Shown in pieces: positions 7,664 through 15,126 of a stretch of DNA of 32,059 nucleotides. Numbering within the stretch: position 1 is the first letter of the stretch; every line of letters begins with the position of its first letter. This stretch comes from an uncultured Alphaproteobacteria bacterium (GTDB lineage: Bacteria > Pseudomonadota > Alphaproteobacteria > HIMB59). The stretch spans positions 1 to 32,059 of the forward strand of contig CABYWI010000009.1 in NCBI GenBank assembly GCA_902522585.1. The letters run 5' to 3'. The position numbers were made by a program, and so were the translations under genes. The notes beneath the pieces were generated by a model. It was not told the DNA's origin and made no database searches. It saw only the letters and a program-made list of their open reading frames with translations.

Positions 7664-9070
7664 TTATTTTATCTTTTGATAGGCTTCTAAGGCTCGATTA
7701 CGAGAGTCCTTTAAATCAACAAGAGGTTCACAATATAGGTTTTGTTTAATTAAGGATTGGAATGCTCGCTCTTGTAAATATGGTTGGAAAATTAAGGAGG
7801 GTTTTTGTAAAGTTTGTAATTGGGGTAAATATTGCAAAATAAATTTTGCTTGAGGGTCAAATCGCTCTGATTGCAAGATCGGGTTGAACACGCGAAAATA
7901 AGGAGATGCATCAGCTCCACACCCTGCTATCCATTGCCAACCAGCTGCATTGCTAGCTTCGTCATAATCTAGAAGTGTTTCCTGAAAGTAACGCTCTCCT
8001 AAAGTCCAGTTCAATAATAAGTTTTTAACTAAAAAGCTTCCAACCACCATACGTAGACGATTATGCATCCAACCTTTTTCATAAATTTGCTTCATAGCAG
8101 CATCAACTAAGGGAATACCAGTTTTGCCCTTTTTCCATAAATCTAAATCTTTACTGCTTTTCCTCCATGGAAACTTTTGAAACTTCATGTTGATGGGAAT
8201 AGAGGCTAAATTTTTAGAATAATACAACAAAGAATATGAAAACTCTCTCCAGCCAATTTCTGATAAATAGGTTAAAACAGAAGCTGATAATTTTTTGGAT
8301 TTTAAAATATTTAATACAATCGTTCGAGGAGAAATTTCTCCAAACCGCAAATAGGGGGAGAGTTTTGAAGTTTGATCTAAGTCTGGTCGATCTCTTGCCT
8401 CTTTATAGATATCGATATTAGTTTTTAAATATTGATAGAGCTGATCTTGAGCTGCTTTTTCACCTGGAGTCCAATATTTTGAAAATTTTTGATACCAATT
8501 TTTTTTTGGTAAAAAATTAAAGGTAAGATTTTCTTGATGACTTAAAACATTTATAGATTTGAGTTTTTCTAATTTCTCTTTTTTTGATTGATAAACTTCA
8601 AAAGCTTTTCTCCAGTATGGAGTAAATACTTTAAAATATTGTCCAGAATTATTTCGAACCTCCCACGGCTCATTTAATAGATGCCCGTTAAATGTCTCAA
8701 CATCAACTCCTTGGTCTTGAAGTGTTTTCTTGATGATCGTGTCTCTTTTTATTGTCTCGGGTGAATAAAGACGATTCAATAAGACTTGATGGATTTGATA
8801 TTTTTTGACTAGTTTTTGTAAAATCTCTAGTGCCTCGCCCTCTACGATGATCAGCGATGCTCCAAAACGTGAGCGGTAAGATTCTTGCAGTCTTTTTAAA
8901 GACTCATTAAGCCACCAATGCCCCGCTTCCCCAGTCGCATGACATTCCACTGGATCGTATATATAAACAAATAAAGCTGGGTTTTGGCTTTTTTGCAGAG
9001 AGAGTAAAGCGGGATTATCCTCTAAACGAAGGTCTCGGCGAAGCCAATATAATGATTTATGTTCGATGAT
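7664..9070 (-). CDS. phrB: Deoxyribodipyrimidine photolyase (start codon non-canonical or lost)
   Basis: A class I CPD photolyase/cryptochrome: blue-light, FADH-dependent repair of pyrimidine dimers. The FAD domain is unmistakable: KTGIPLVDAAMKQIYEKGWM, MHNRLRMVVGSFLVKN, LDYDEASNAAGWQW and GADASPYFRVFNP. The first ATG/GTG/TTG in frame is a GTG at 8948-8950, but the frame is open upstream to a stop at 9077-9079. That extension encodes the conserved photolyase N-terminus (LYWLRRDLRLEDNPAL, then ALFVYIYDP). I therefore place the start at the ATC at 9068-9070 (a second ATC is at 9065-9067), giving 468 residues, the usual family length. No Shine-Dalgarno is evident. Either a rare AUC start is used, or a start codon was lost by mutation or sequence error. 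It lies 15 bases after rpmG. Confidence 0.8.
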   Translation of the reverse strand: MIEHKSLYWLRRDLRLEDNPALLSLQKSQNPALFVYIYDPVECHATGEAGHWWLNESLKRLQESYRSRFGASLIIVEGEALEILQKLVKKYQIHQVLLNRLYSPETIKRDTIIKKTLQDQGVDVETFNGHLLNEPWEVRNNSGQYFKVFTPYWRKAFEVYQSKKEKLEKLKSINVLSHQENLTFNFLPKKNWYQKFSKYWTPGEKAAQDQLYQYLKTNIDIYKEARDRPDLDQTSKLSPYLRFGEISPRTIVLNILKSKKLSASVLTYLSEIGWREFSYSLLYYSKNLASIPINMKFQKFPWRKSSKDLDLWKKGKTGIPLVDAAMKQIYEKGWMHNRLRMVVGSFLVKNLLLNWTLGERYFQETLLDYDEASNAAGWQWIAGCGADASPYFRVFNPILQSERFDPQAKFILQYLPQLQTLQKPSLIFQPYLQERAFQSLIKQNLYCEPLVDLKDSRNRALEAYQKIK

Positions 9071-9085
9071 AAGATTTTAGCAAAA

Positions 9086-9280
9086 TTATTTGCTATGAGG
9101 AGGCATTTTCTTTTCAACAAACCAAACATGTTGTTTTAAGACAGGATCATACTTTCTTTGTCTTAGTTTATCAGAAACTTTCATTCCTTTTGTTGGTTTA
9201 CGGACAATATACTTGGTTCCTGTTTCTGGTTTTTCTTCAGGAATAAGCTGTTTTAATTGATAAGTCGACTTTTTTGCCAT
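9086..9280 (-). CDS. rpmG: 50S ribosomal protein L33
   Basis: Large-subunit ribosomal protein L33. The C-terminal signature RKYDPVLKQHVWFVEKKM is diagnostic, and TGTKYIVRKPTKG matches the strand pair in the middle. At 64 residues it is slightly longer than the usual 50-56, owing to a few extra residues near 12-17 (PEEKPE) and a PPHSK tail. No zinc-binding cysteines are present. The ATG has no Shine-Dalgarno, and a promoter-like pair sits immediately upstream. It follows trhO by about 50 bases and leads into the photolyase gene. Confidence 0.88.
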   Translation of the reverse strand: MAKKSTYQLKQLIPEEKPETGTKYIVRKPTKGMKVSDKLRQRKYDPVLKQHVWFVEKKMPPHSK

Positions 9281-9286
9281 TGGCGT

Positions 9287-9314
9287 AAAATAAACTAATT
9301 TATCATTTGGTCAA
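9287..9314 (-). promoter_or_regulatory. Candidate promoter of rpmG
   Basis: On the minus strand, TTGACC (9314-9309), a 16-base spacer and TATTTT (9292-9287) lie just before rpmG. The predicted start is close to the A of the ATG at 9280, so the message may be leaderless. A second option is TTGACA (9327-9322) with TGATAA (9305-9300), which would give a leader of about 13 bases. Confidence 0.5.
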
Positions 9315-9333
9315 GATTGATTGTCAAAAAAAA

Positions 9334-10206
9334 TCATAAAATTCGTTTCCAATGATCTCTTTTATCGGTCAATGAGCGTCTCTTCTTCTCTGTCAATTGG
9401 TCGTAGCAGTCAGGACATGTAAATCCCTCTTCGTAATGAGGTGATTTTTTCTCCTCTGGTGTAAGAGGCATATTACATCCAAAACAAAGCTCGTTGGAGC
9501 CAGGTTGAAGTTGTTTATCTACAGAAACTCGGTAATCAAACACGAAACATTCTCCATTCCATTTAGATGCTGAAGTGTCTTCAAAATATTTGAGAATCCC
9601 TCCTTTGAGTTGATAAGTATCGATTCCATATTTTTGCATTAAAGGCCCTGCCTTCTCACAACGAATGCCTCCCGTGCAGTATATTGCTACTTTTTTATTT
9701 TTAAGTTCCTCTTTTCGTCCTTCAATGTATTTTTTAAACTCTCGAAAAGTTTTTATATCGGGGTTAGTGGCATTTTGGAAGTGTCCAACTTTAAATTCAT
9801 AATCATTTCGGGTATCAATAATCTCAACATCATCTTGATTAACAAAACTATCCCATTGATCAGGATCAATAAATTGACCTTGTTCAATTTCTTCAATACT
9901 TAAATCAAAATCCGAAGTAACAATTTCTTTTTTAATTTTTATTTTGAAACGATTGAAGACTCTCTTTCCATCAAATTTAGATATTTTAATATTTTGAGAT
10001 TGCACTCCAAGTTTTTCCAAATACTGAATAGTTTTTTTTTCTTCATTGAGGGGTATAGCAATTGTTCCATTAAGACCCTCAGGACCGATTAGAACAGTTC
10101 CTTTAATATCAATTGGTTGAAAAAAATCCTGAATTTGATTTTCCAGTAATTCAAGATTGTCTATTCTAAAAAAGCTATAAAAAGCAATTACAGATACATT
10201 TTTCAT
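9334..10206 (-). CDS. trhO: tRNA uridine(34) hydroxylase TrhO (rhodanese-like)
   Basis: A YceA/TrhO family protein, which hydroxylates the wobble uridine 34 of certain tRNAs in an oxygen-dependent manner. Its 290 residues include an N-terminal ferredoxin-like domain with GTVLIGPEGLNGTIA (36-50), a rhodanese domain with DTRNDYEFKVGHFQNA (131-146), and the active-site loop IYCTGGIRCEKA (Cys177, Cys183). A C-terminal cysteine-rich segment (CFGCNMPLTPEE then FTCPDC) could bind zinc. It lies 18 bases after hemA on the same strand and is probably cotranscribed with it. No odd features. Confidence 0.92.
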   Translation of the reverse strand: MKNVSVIAFYSFFRIDNLELLENQIQDFFQPIDIKGTVLIGPEGLNGTIAIPLNEEKKTIQYLEKLGVQSQNIKISKFDGKRVFNRFKIKIKKEIVTSDFDLSIEEIEQGQFIDPDQWDSFVNQDDVEIIDTRNDYEFKVGHFQNATNPDIKTFREFKKYIEGRKEELKNKKVAIYCTGGIRCEKAGPLMQKYGIDTYQLKGGILKYFEDTSASKWNGECFVFDYRVSVDKQLQPGSNELCFGCNMPLTPEEKKSPHYEEGFTCPDCYDQLTEKKRRSLTDKRDHWKRIL

Positions 10207-10224
10207 AGTAGAATAGGAATTATT

Positions 10225-11493
10225 TTATAGTGATTTTACTTTACCAGCAAAGTCATTTTCAAATTTAGACAAAAGGGGCATAAATTTTACCCAAGCATCT
10301 TTTAATGCTTCAACAAACTTTTCTGTAGCTTCTTCTGAATGACAAGGGGTAGGCGTAATACGAATACGTTCTGTTCCTTTAGGGACAGTAGGATAATTTA
10401 TTGGTTGAACATAAACTTGGTGTTCATCGAGCAAATAATCACTAATTTGCTTGCATAATTTACTATCACCAATCAAAACAGGGATTATATGGGAACCAGA
10501 GTCAAGAAATGGAATACCTGCAGTTCGTAATTGAGATTTTACAAAATTAACATTTTCAAAGAAAGAGTCTCTTATATCAGTATTTTTTTTTACTTGTTGA
10601 ATACTCTCTAAACTTCCTGCCGCCACTGCTGGGCACATAGAAGTTGTAAAAATAAAACCTTTAGAAAAACTTCGAACAAAATCAATAATGGTATTTGAAG
10701 AAGCGATATAACCACCCGCTAGTCCAAAAGCTTTAGCTAAGGTGCCATTAATTATATCAATATGTTCCTCAACACCTTTTTGTTCTGCAATGCCGGCCGC
10801 ATTAGGACCGTACAATCCTACTGCATGAACTTCATCTAAGTAAATTAAAGCTCCATTATCTTGTGCTACTTCAATGATATCCTCTAAGGGGGCAAAGTCT
10901 GCCTCCATCGAATAAACTGACTCTAATACAATTATCTTTGGTCGTGAAAATTCAATCCCTTGTAAAATGTCTTTTAAATGTTTGACATCATTATGTCTAA
11001 AAATAGCTTTTTCTTTTTTACTAGCTCGAATTCCCTCAATTAAAGAAGCATGGTTTAACTCATCACTTAAAACTAAACAGTTATTAAAGGCAGATATGAT
11101 CGACTTGAGAGCTGACTCATTAGCACTGTAGCCCGAATTAAATGCAAGGGCTCTTTCTTTTTTATGGAGTGCGGCAATTTCTTTTTCTAATTGGATATGG
11201 AAATTTGTTGTTCCAGAGATATTTCTAGTTCCACCACTACCTGCACCTAATTTTTCTGCAGCTGATTGCATTGCTGAGATAACTTGTTTGTTTTGGCTCA
11301 TGCCCAGATAGTCATTTGAACACCAAACGTCAATTTCTTCAGTATTACCATCATAGTGGCGAGTAGCCTTAGGGTACTGACCAGCTTTTCTTTCAATGTT
11401 ATTAAAAACTCGGTAATGGCCTTCTTCTTTAATTTTGTCTATCTCGGTTTCAAGAGTGCTAAAATAATTTGATTTCCAATTGTGTGTTTTCAC
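10225..11493 (-). CDS. hemA: 5-aminolevulinate synthase
   Basis: A PLP enzyme that condenses glycine and succinyl-CoA to 5-aminolevulinate, the first haem step in alphaproteobacteria (C4 route). It has 422 residues. Key segments are WCSNDYLGMSQ (57-67), GTRNISGT (88-95), the PLP-aspartate strand YLDEVHAVGLYG (218-229) and the Schiff-base lysine in GTLAKAFGLAGGY (Lys254). C-terminal VQPINYPTVPKGTERIRITPTPCH is typical of the synthase. The start is GTG at 11491-11493. It follows the LLM oxidoreductase gene by 69 bases and precedes trhO by 18. The other haem genes are in the opposite-strand operon beginning at 12731. Confidence 0.97.
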   Translation of the reverse strand: MKTHNWKSNYFSTLETEIDKIKEEGHYRVFNNIERKAGQYPKATRHYDGNTEEIDVWCSNDYLGMSQNKQVISAMQSAAEKLGAGSGGTRNISGTTNFHIQLEKEIAALHKKERALAFNSGYSANESALKSIISAFNNCLVLSDELNHASLIEGIRASKKEKAIFRHNDVKHLKDILQGIEFSRPKIIVLESVYSMEADFAPLEDIIEVAQDNGALIYLDEVHAVGLYGPNAAGIAEQKGVEEHIDIINGTLAKAFGLAGGYIASSNTIIDFVRSFSKGFIFTTSMCPAVAAGSLESIQQVKKNTDIRDSFFENVNFVKSQLRTAGIPFLDSGSHIIPVLIGDSKLCKQISDYLLDEHQVYVQPINYPTVPKGTERIRITPTPCHSEEATEKFVEALKDAWVKFMPLLSKFENDFAGKVKSL

Positions 11494-11562
11494 GATTTAA
11501 AGATATTTTTTTAGTTGCTTATTAAAACAGCAATAAAGACGCATAATGTGCGATATTTTAAC

Positions 11563-12579
11563 TTATTTTACATTATTTAATCTTGGTATTACCTCATTCC
11601 CTATTAGTTCAATTGATTTTAAAAGGTTTTCATGGGTAATATCTGCGATGTCCATTTGAAATTGAAAACGACTGATTCCCCCAAGTGCCTCACTATGTCT
11701 TAATATTTTTTTAGCAACTTGATCTGGATCACCCAAAACTATTGCCCCCAAAGGTCCTGTCAAATGGTCAAACTGATCTCTAGTTACCGGTCCCCATCCT
11801 CTTTCTTTGCCAATTTTTGTAAACATTTTAGCATATCCTTCATAATAAAGATCAATTGCTTCCTCCATAGAATTTGCCACATATCCTAATGAGTGAAGAC
11901 CAACAGTTAATTTTTCAGGAGAATGACCAGCTTCTTTTCCGGCTTGCCTGTAAATATTAATAAGAGGTCTGAAACGATGGGTATTTCCTCCTATTATAGC
12001 GACCATCAATGGCAAGCCCATTGCACCTGCTCTTGCAAAAGATTGAGGCGTGCCTCCCACCCCCAACCAAATTGGAACTGGATTTTGAATTGGTCTTGGA
12101 TAAATAGGAAGGTTGTTAATCGCTGGGCGAAATTTACCAGACCAATTTACAAATTCATTTTCTCTTATATCAAGAAGTAAATTTAGTTTTTCAATAAATA
12201 AATCGTCATAATCCTTAAAATCAAAACCAAATAAGGGAAAAGCTTCTGAAAATGACCCTCTACCGGCGACCATTTCTGCCCTTCCATTAGATATCAAATC
12301 TAATGTAGCTAAACTTTGAAAAGTCCTTACTGGATCAGAGGCACTAAGAACCGTTACTGCACTTGTTAACTTTATATTTTTAGTTTTAGCAGCTGCGGCT
12401 GAAAGAATATTAAAGGGAGATGAGTCTAAAAATTCTTTTCTATGATGCTCTCCAATGCCGAAGGTATGTAATCCCATTTGATCAGCGAATTGAATCCTAT
12501 CAATTAATTCGTTAATAGCTTTGGAGCCATCGTTTTCTCCTTCACGAAGACCTGCAAAACTATCTATACCTACTTCCAT
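11563..12579 (-). CDS. LLM class flavin-dependent oxidoreductase
   Basis: A luciferase-like (bacterial luciferase superfamily) flavin-dependent oxidoreductase, 338 residues, normal length. Visible features are the N-terminal EVGIDSFAG strand, FGIGEHHRKEF (40-50) with the His pair typical of the family, LTSAVTVLSASDPVRTFQSLATLD, and the flavin-phosphate loop IWLGVGGTPQSFARAG. Substrate is unknown; relatives act on alkanes, alkanesulfonates or cofactor F420-like flavins. The start codon is ATG without a Shine-Dalgarno. It is the first gene of the minus-strand run, divergent from hemC, with hemA 69 bases downstream. Confidence 0.88.
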   Translation of the reverse strand: MEVGIDSFAGLREGENDGSKAINELIDRIQFADQMGLHTFGIGEHHRKEFLDSSPFNILSAAAAKTKNIKLTSAVTVLSASDPVRTFQSLATLDLISNGRAEMVAGRGSFSEAFPLFGFDFKDYDDLFIEKLNLLLDIRENEFVNWSGKFRPAINNLPIYPRPIQNPVPIWLGVGGTPQSFARAGAMGLPLMVAIIGGNTHRFRPLINIYRQAGKEAGHSPEKLTVGLHSLGYVANSMEEAIDLYYEGYAKMFTKIGKERGWGPVTRDQFDHLTGPLGAIVLGDPDQVAKKILRHSEALGGISRFQFQMDIADITHENLLKSIELIGNEVIPRLNNVK

Positions 12580-12730
12580 CTATTTTAAAGAATTTTTCTT
12601 TTCAAATATTTTTTCTATCTTATTGGTATTCGTTATTAAATTAGATTAGATTTAAAGCTATTTAACCAAATATTAATTTAATTTTGATAATACAAGTTTT
12701 TTTGTTATTGCTTATTCATAAAATTAACAA
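12580..12730. promoter_or_regulatory. Divergent intergenic region between the LLM/hemA run and the hem operon
   Basis: A 151-base, very AT-rich gap must hold the promoters of both runs. On the plus strand a weak pair TTGATA (12684-12689) and TATTGC (12706-12711, spacer 16) can be picked out, and TAAAAT lies 6 bases before the hemC ATG. Neither is convincing. I see no obvious iron, Irr or FNR half-sites. Confidence 0.4.
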
Positions 12731-14209
12731 ATGAAGGAATTAAAAATATCATCTAGAGAGAGTTTTTTAGCTAAAATTCAAACAAAACTAGCCATACAAA
12801 AAATTAAAACTCAGTTTAAAGGTAAAATATCCATTAAATATTTAAGCTCAGTTGGAGATAAAGATAACTCTTCAAAAGCATGGGAAAAGCATGGATTTGG
12901 AATATTTACAAACTCACTTACTAGTGAGTTGGTTTCTAAGAAAGTAAATATTGTTGTTCATTCATTCAAAGATTTACCTGTCAAAAGCTCAAATAAAACA
13001 TCATTCATTTGCTTAGAAAGAGACGATCCACGAGATATTGTTTTTATTAAAAATTCTTCGTTAAAGAAAAAAAAATTAGTCATAGCTACATCCTCTCCAA
13101 GAAGAAAGTACTATTTAAAATTATTAAAAGACTATCTTCCTTATAAAATCTTAAAAGCAGCTACAATTAGAGGTAATGTTCAAACCCGTTTGAAGAAGAT
13201 TTTAGAGTCAAGTAAGAGCGATGGTGTATTTATGGCCAAAGCGGCTGTTGATAGAGTATTTAAATATGGTGAAAAAGTAGACAAAACAGAATTTATAAAA
13301 TTTAAAAATTTATTTAAAGAATTTGAGAAAATAGTTATACCTATATCAGAATTTCCTAGCGCTGCAGCACAAGGCTGTATTGCATTAGAGTATAGAAATG
13401 ATGATATTAAAACTAAAAGAATTTTAAAAAAAATAAACCATGTCTCATCTTTGAATGATTGTTCTTTAGAGAGAAAGTATTTAGCAAAATGGGGAGGTGG
13501 TTGCTCTTTAGATATAGGTGTCACGATTGAAGAATTACACAATAAAAAAGTCTTGATTGCTAGAGGCAAAGATACTTTTACAAAAAAATACTTTCATGAA
13601 AAAAAATATATTAGTGATGTCAAAATTAAAAAAGTAAGAAATATTTTTCCCTCAAACTTAGTTAAATATCAAATGTTTAAAAGATCACTGAGTAATTTTT
13701 CTAAAAAACTTGATAATAAAAATTTACTACTCACAAGAGCGGAATACAAAGATATACGTTCTTTAAAAAAGGCTTCAAACATTTCTACATCTGGTATATC
13801 TACCTGGAAAAAGGTTAATAAAAATGGATTATTGGTTAATTCAACCTTAGATGGTTTTGGTGAAAACTATCGTCCAATTGAGACATATTATAAAAGAAAA
13901 AAAACTCTTACTTACAAGCTAACTTACGAAAAAAATAAATTTGATTCTAAATATCCACCTATTTCACATTACAAACTAATTCCTTCAATTAATGAATTCA
14001 CAATTGATAACCTTTTCCTTGCTGAAAGTTTTTATTGGATGAGCTTTTCAGCTTTTGAACTAGCAATTAAGCTTCGTCCAGATATTTTAAATAAAAGAAA
14101 TGCTTGTGGGCCAGGTAATACTTATAGAGAAATATCTAAAATTATTCCTAAAAAACAATTAAATGTATATCTTAACTATGAAGACTTTAAAAAATACGAA
14201 CTCAAATGA
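12731..14209 (+). CDS. hemC: Hydroxymethylbilane synthase fused to a reduced uroporphyrinogen-III synthase-like domain
   Basis: The N-terminal part (about 1-310) is porphobilinogen deaminase: HSFKDLPV (77-84), ERDDPRD (96-102), TSSPRRKYYL (120-129), TIRGNVQTRL (145-154), and the dipyrromethane-cofactor cysteine in WGGGCSLDIG (Cys258). A further 160 residues follow. They begin NLLLTRAEYKDIRSL (331-345), like the first strand of HemD, and end with WMSFSAFELAI (436-446) and ACGPGNT (458-464), resembling the HemD tract with a Thr-Ser-x-x-Ala-like turn and a GPGTA loop. This suggests a HemC-HemD fusion with a HemD part well below the usual 240-260 residues. The protein is strikingly lysine-rich (81 of 492 by hand count). 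The hemB start overlaps its stop (ATGA). Activity of the C-terminal domain is inference. Confidence 0.88.
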   Translation: MKELKISSRESFLAKIQTKLAIQKIKTQFKGKISIKYLSSVGDKDNSSKAWEKHGFGIFTNSLTSELVSKKVNIVVHSFKDLPVKSSNKTSFICLERDDPRDIVFIKNSSLKKKKLVIATSSPRRKYYLKLLKDYLPYKILKAATIRGNVQTRLKKILESSKSDGVFMAKAAVDRVFKYGEKVDKTEFIKFKNLFKEFEKIVIPISEFPSAAAQGCIALEYRNDDIKTKRILKKINHVSSLNDCSLERKYLAKWGGGCSLDIGVTIEELHNKKVLIARGKDTFTKKYFHEKKYISDVKIKKVRNIFPSNLVKYQMFKRSLSNFSKKLDNKNLLLTRAEYKDIRSLKKASNISTSGISTWKKVNKNGLLVNSTLDGFGENYRPIETYYKRKKTLTYKLTYEKNKFDSKYPPISHYKLIPSINEFTIDNLFLAESFYWMSFSAFELAIKLRPDILNKRNACGPGNTYREISKIIPKKQLNVYLNYEDFKKYELK

Positions 14210-15126
14210 AATCCTTTTTCCCTATAAAGAAAACAAATAAAATCTCAAAACAAATGTTAATTCAGCCAATGTTTATTGATCAACGATTAAAAAGTGAGAA
14301 AAAAATCAAAGGACTTGGGGAAAATTTCAGTTGGTCTCAATCAACTATTCTTAAAGCAGTTGAAAAAGACTTAAAAAAAGGATTGCGTAATTTTCTTTTC
14401 TTTATAGTCCCAAAAGAGAAACAAAAACTACCGGAAGATTTCAGTTTTCATTATGAAGTTATTCGATCATTAAAAACGCAGTTTAAAAAAGATCTCACAT
14501 TGTTGATCGATACTTGTTTATGTTCTATTACTCCAGATGGTCATTGTGGAATATCTCATAATAAAAAAATTAATTTACCAGAAACTCACTATGCTTTGGG
14601 TTTAGCTGCAAACACATATCTAGAAGCAGGAGCAGATATTATTGCTCCAAGTGATATGATGAAGGATACAACGAAGTATTTGAGAAAAATATTCAATGAA
14701 AATAATTTTAATGCTGCTCAGATAATGAGCTATTCAACTAAATTCAAAAGTGGACTTTATGGTCCATTTCGTGAGGCTGCTAATTCTACGCCTAAAGGTT
14801 ATGACCGATCCTCTTATCAACTTCCAGTGAATGATCGATCTAAAGCTATTCAAAGTTCAATTATTAATGCCGCTCAGGGAGCTAATTATTTAATGGTAAA
14901 GCCTGGAATGACTTCTATTGATTTAATTCAAGAAATTAAGGAAGAAACCTTACTTCCTACTGGGGCGTATCAAGTTAGTGGAGAATTTGCAAGTTTACAA
15001 TTATTAGACTCCCAGGGGCTGGGCAAGTATCCTGATTTATTAATGGAGTCTTTGAATGTATTCAGTCGTGCTAAAGCTGATTATATCATAACTTATGGAG
15101 CAAGAGATATTGTCTCAAGTTTATAA
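14206..15126 (+). CDS. hemB: Delta-aminolevulinic acid dehydratase (porphobilinogen synthase), zinc-type
   Basis: Condenses two 5-aminolevulinate molecules to porphobilinogen. It has 306 residues, slightly short of the usual 320-335. The active-site lysines lie in YSTKFKSGLYGPFR (Lys179) and MVKPGMTSIDL (Lys232). The metal loop DTCLCSITPDGHCG carries three cysteines (104, 106, 114) with the spacing of the catalytic zinc site of E. coli and yeast enzymes. Well-studied alphaproteobacterial HemB proteins have the aspartate, magnesium-type DVALDP...HGHDG loop instead, so this one stands out. It is coupled to hemC by ATGA and overlaps the hemE reading frame by 32 bases. Confidence 0.95.
   Translation: MKSFFPIKKTNKISKQMLIQPMFIDQRLKSEKKIKGLGENFSWSQSTILKAVEKDLKKGLRNFLFFIVPKEKQKLPEDFSFHYEVIRSLKTQFKKDLTLLIDTCLCSITPDGHCGISHNKKINLPETHYALGLAANTYLEAGADIIAPSDMMKDTTKYLRKIFNENNFNAAQIMSYSTKFKSGLYGPFREAANSTPKGYDRSSYQLPVNDRSKAIQSSIINAAQGANYLMVKPGMTSIDLIQEIKEETLLPTGAYQVSGEFASLQLLDSQGLGKYPDLLMESLNVFSRAKADYIITYGARDIVSSL

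Noticed and set aside
8948..8950. GTG as the photolyase start
   Set aside because: It would remove the conserved WLRRDLRLEDN block that is encoded just upstream in the same frame.
9086..9280. Reading the 64-residue protein as a novel small regulator
   Set aside because: The RKYDPVLKQHV C-terminus is the L33 signature; only the length differs slightly.
13180..13569. 129-codon open frame antisense to hemC
   Set aside because: It lies wholly inside hemC, whose HMBS motifs (TIRGNV, GGGC) are in the opposite frame; the antisense protein resembles no family. Long antisense frames arise easily in this lysine-rich gene.
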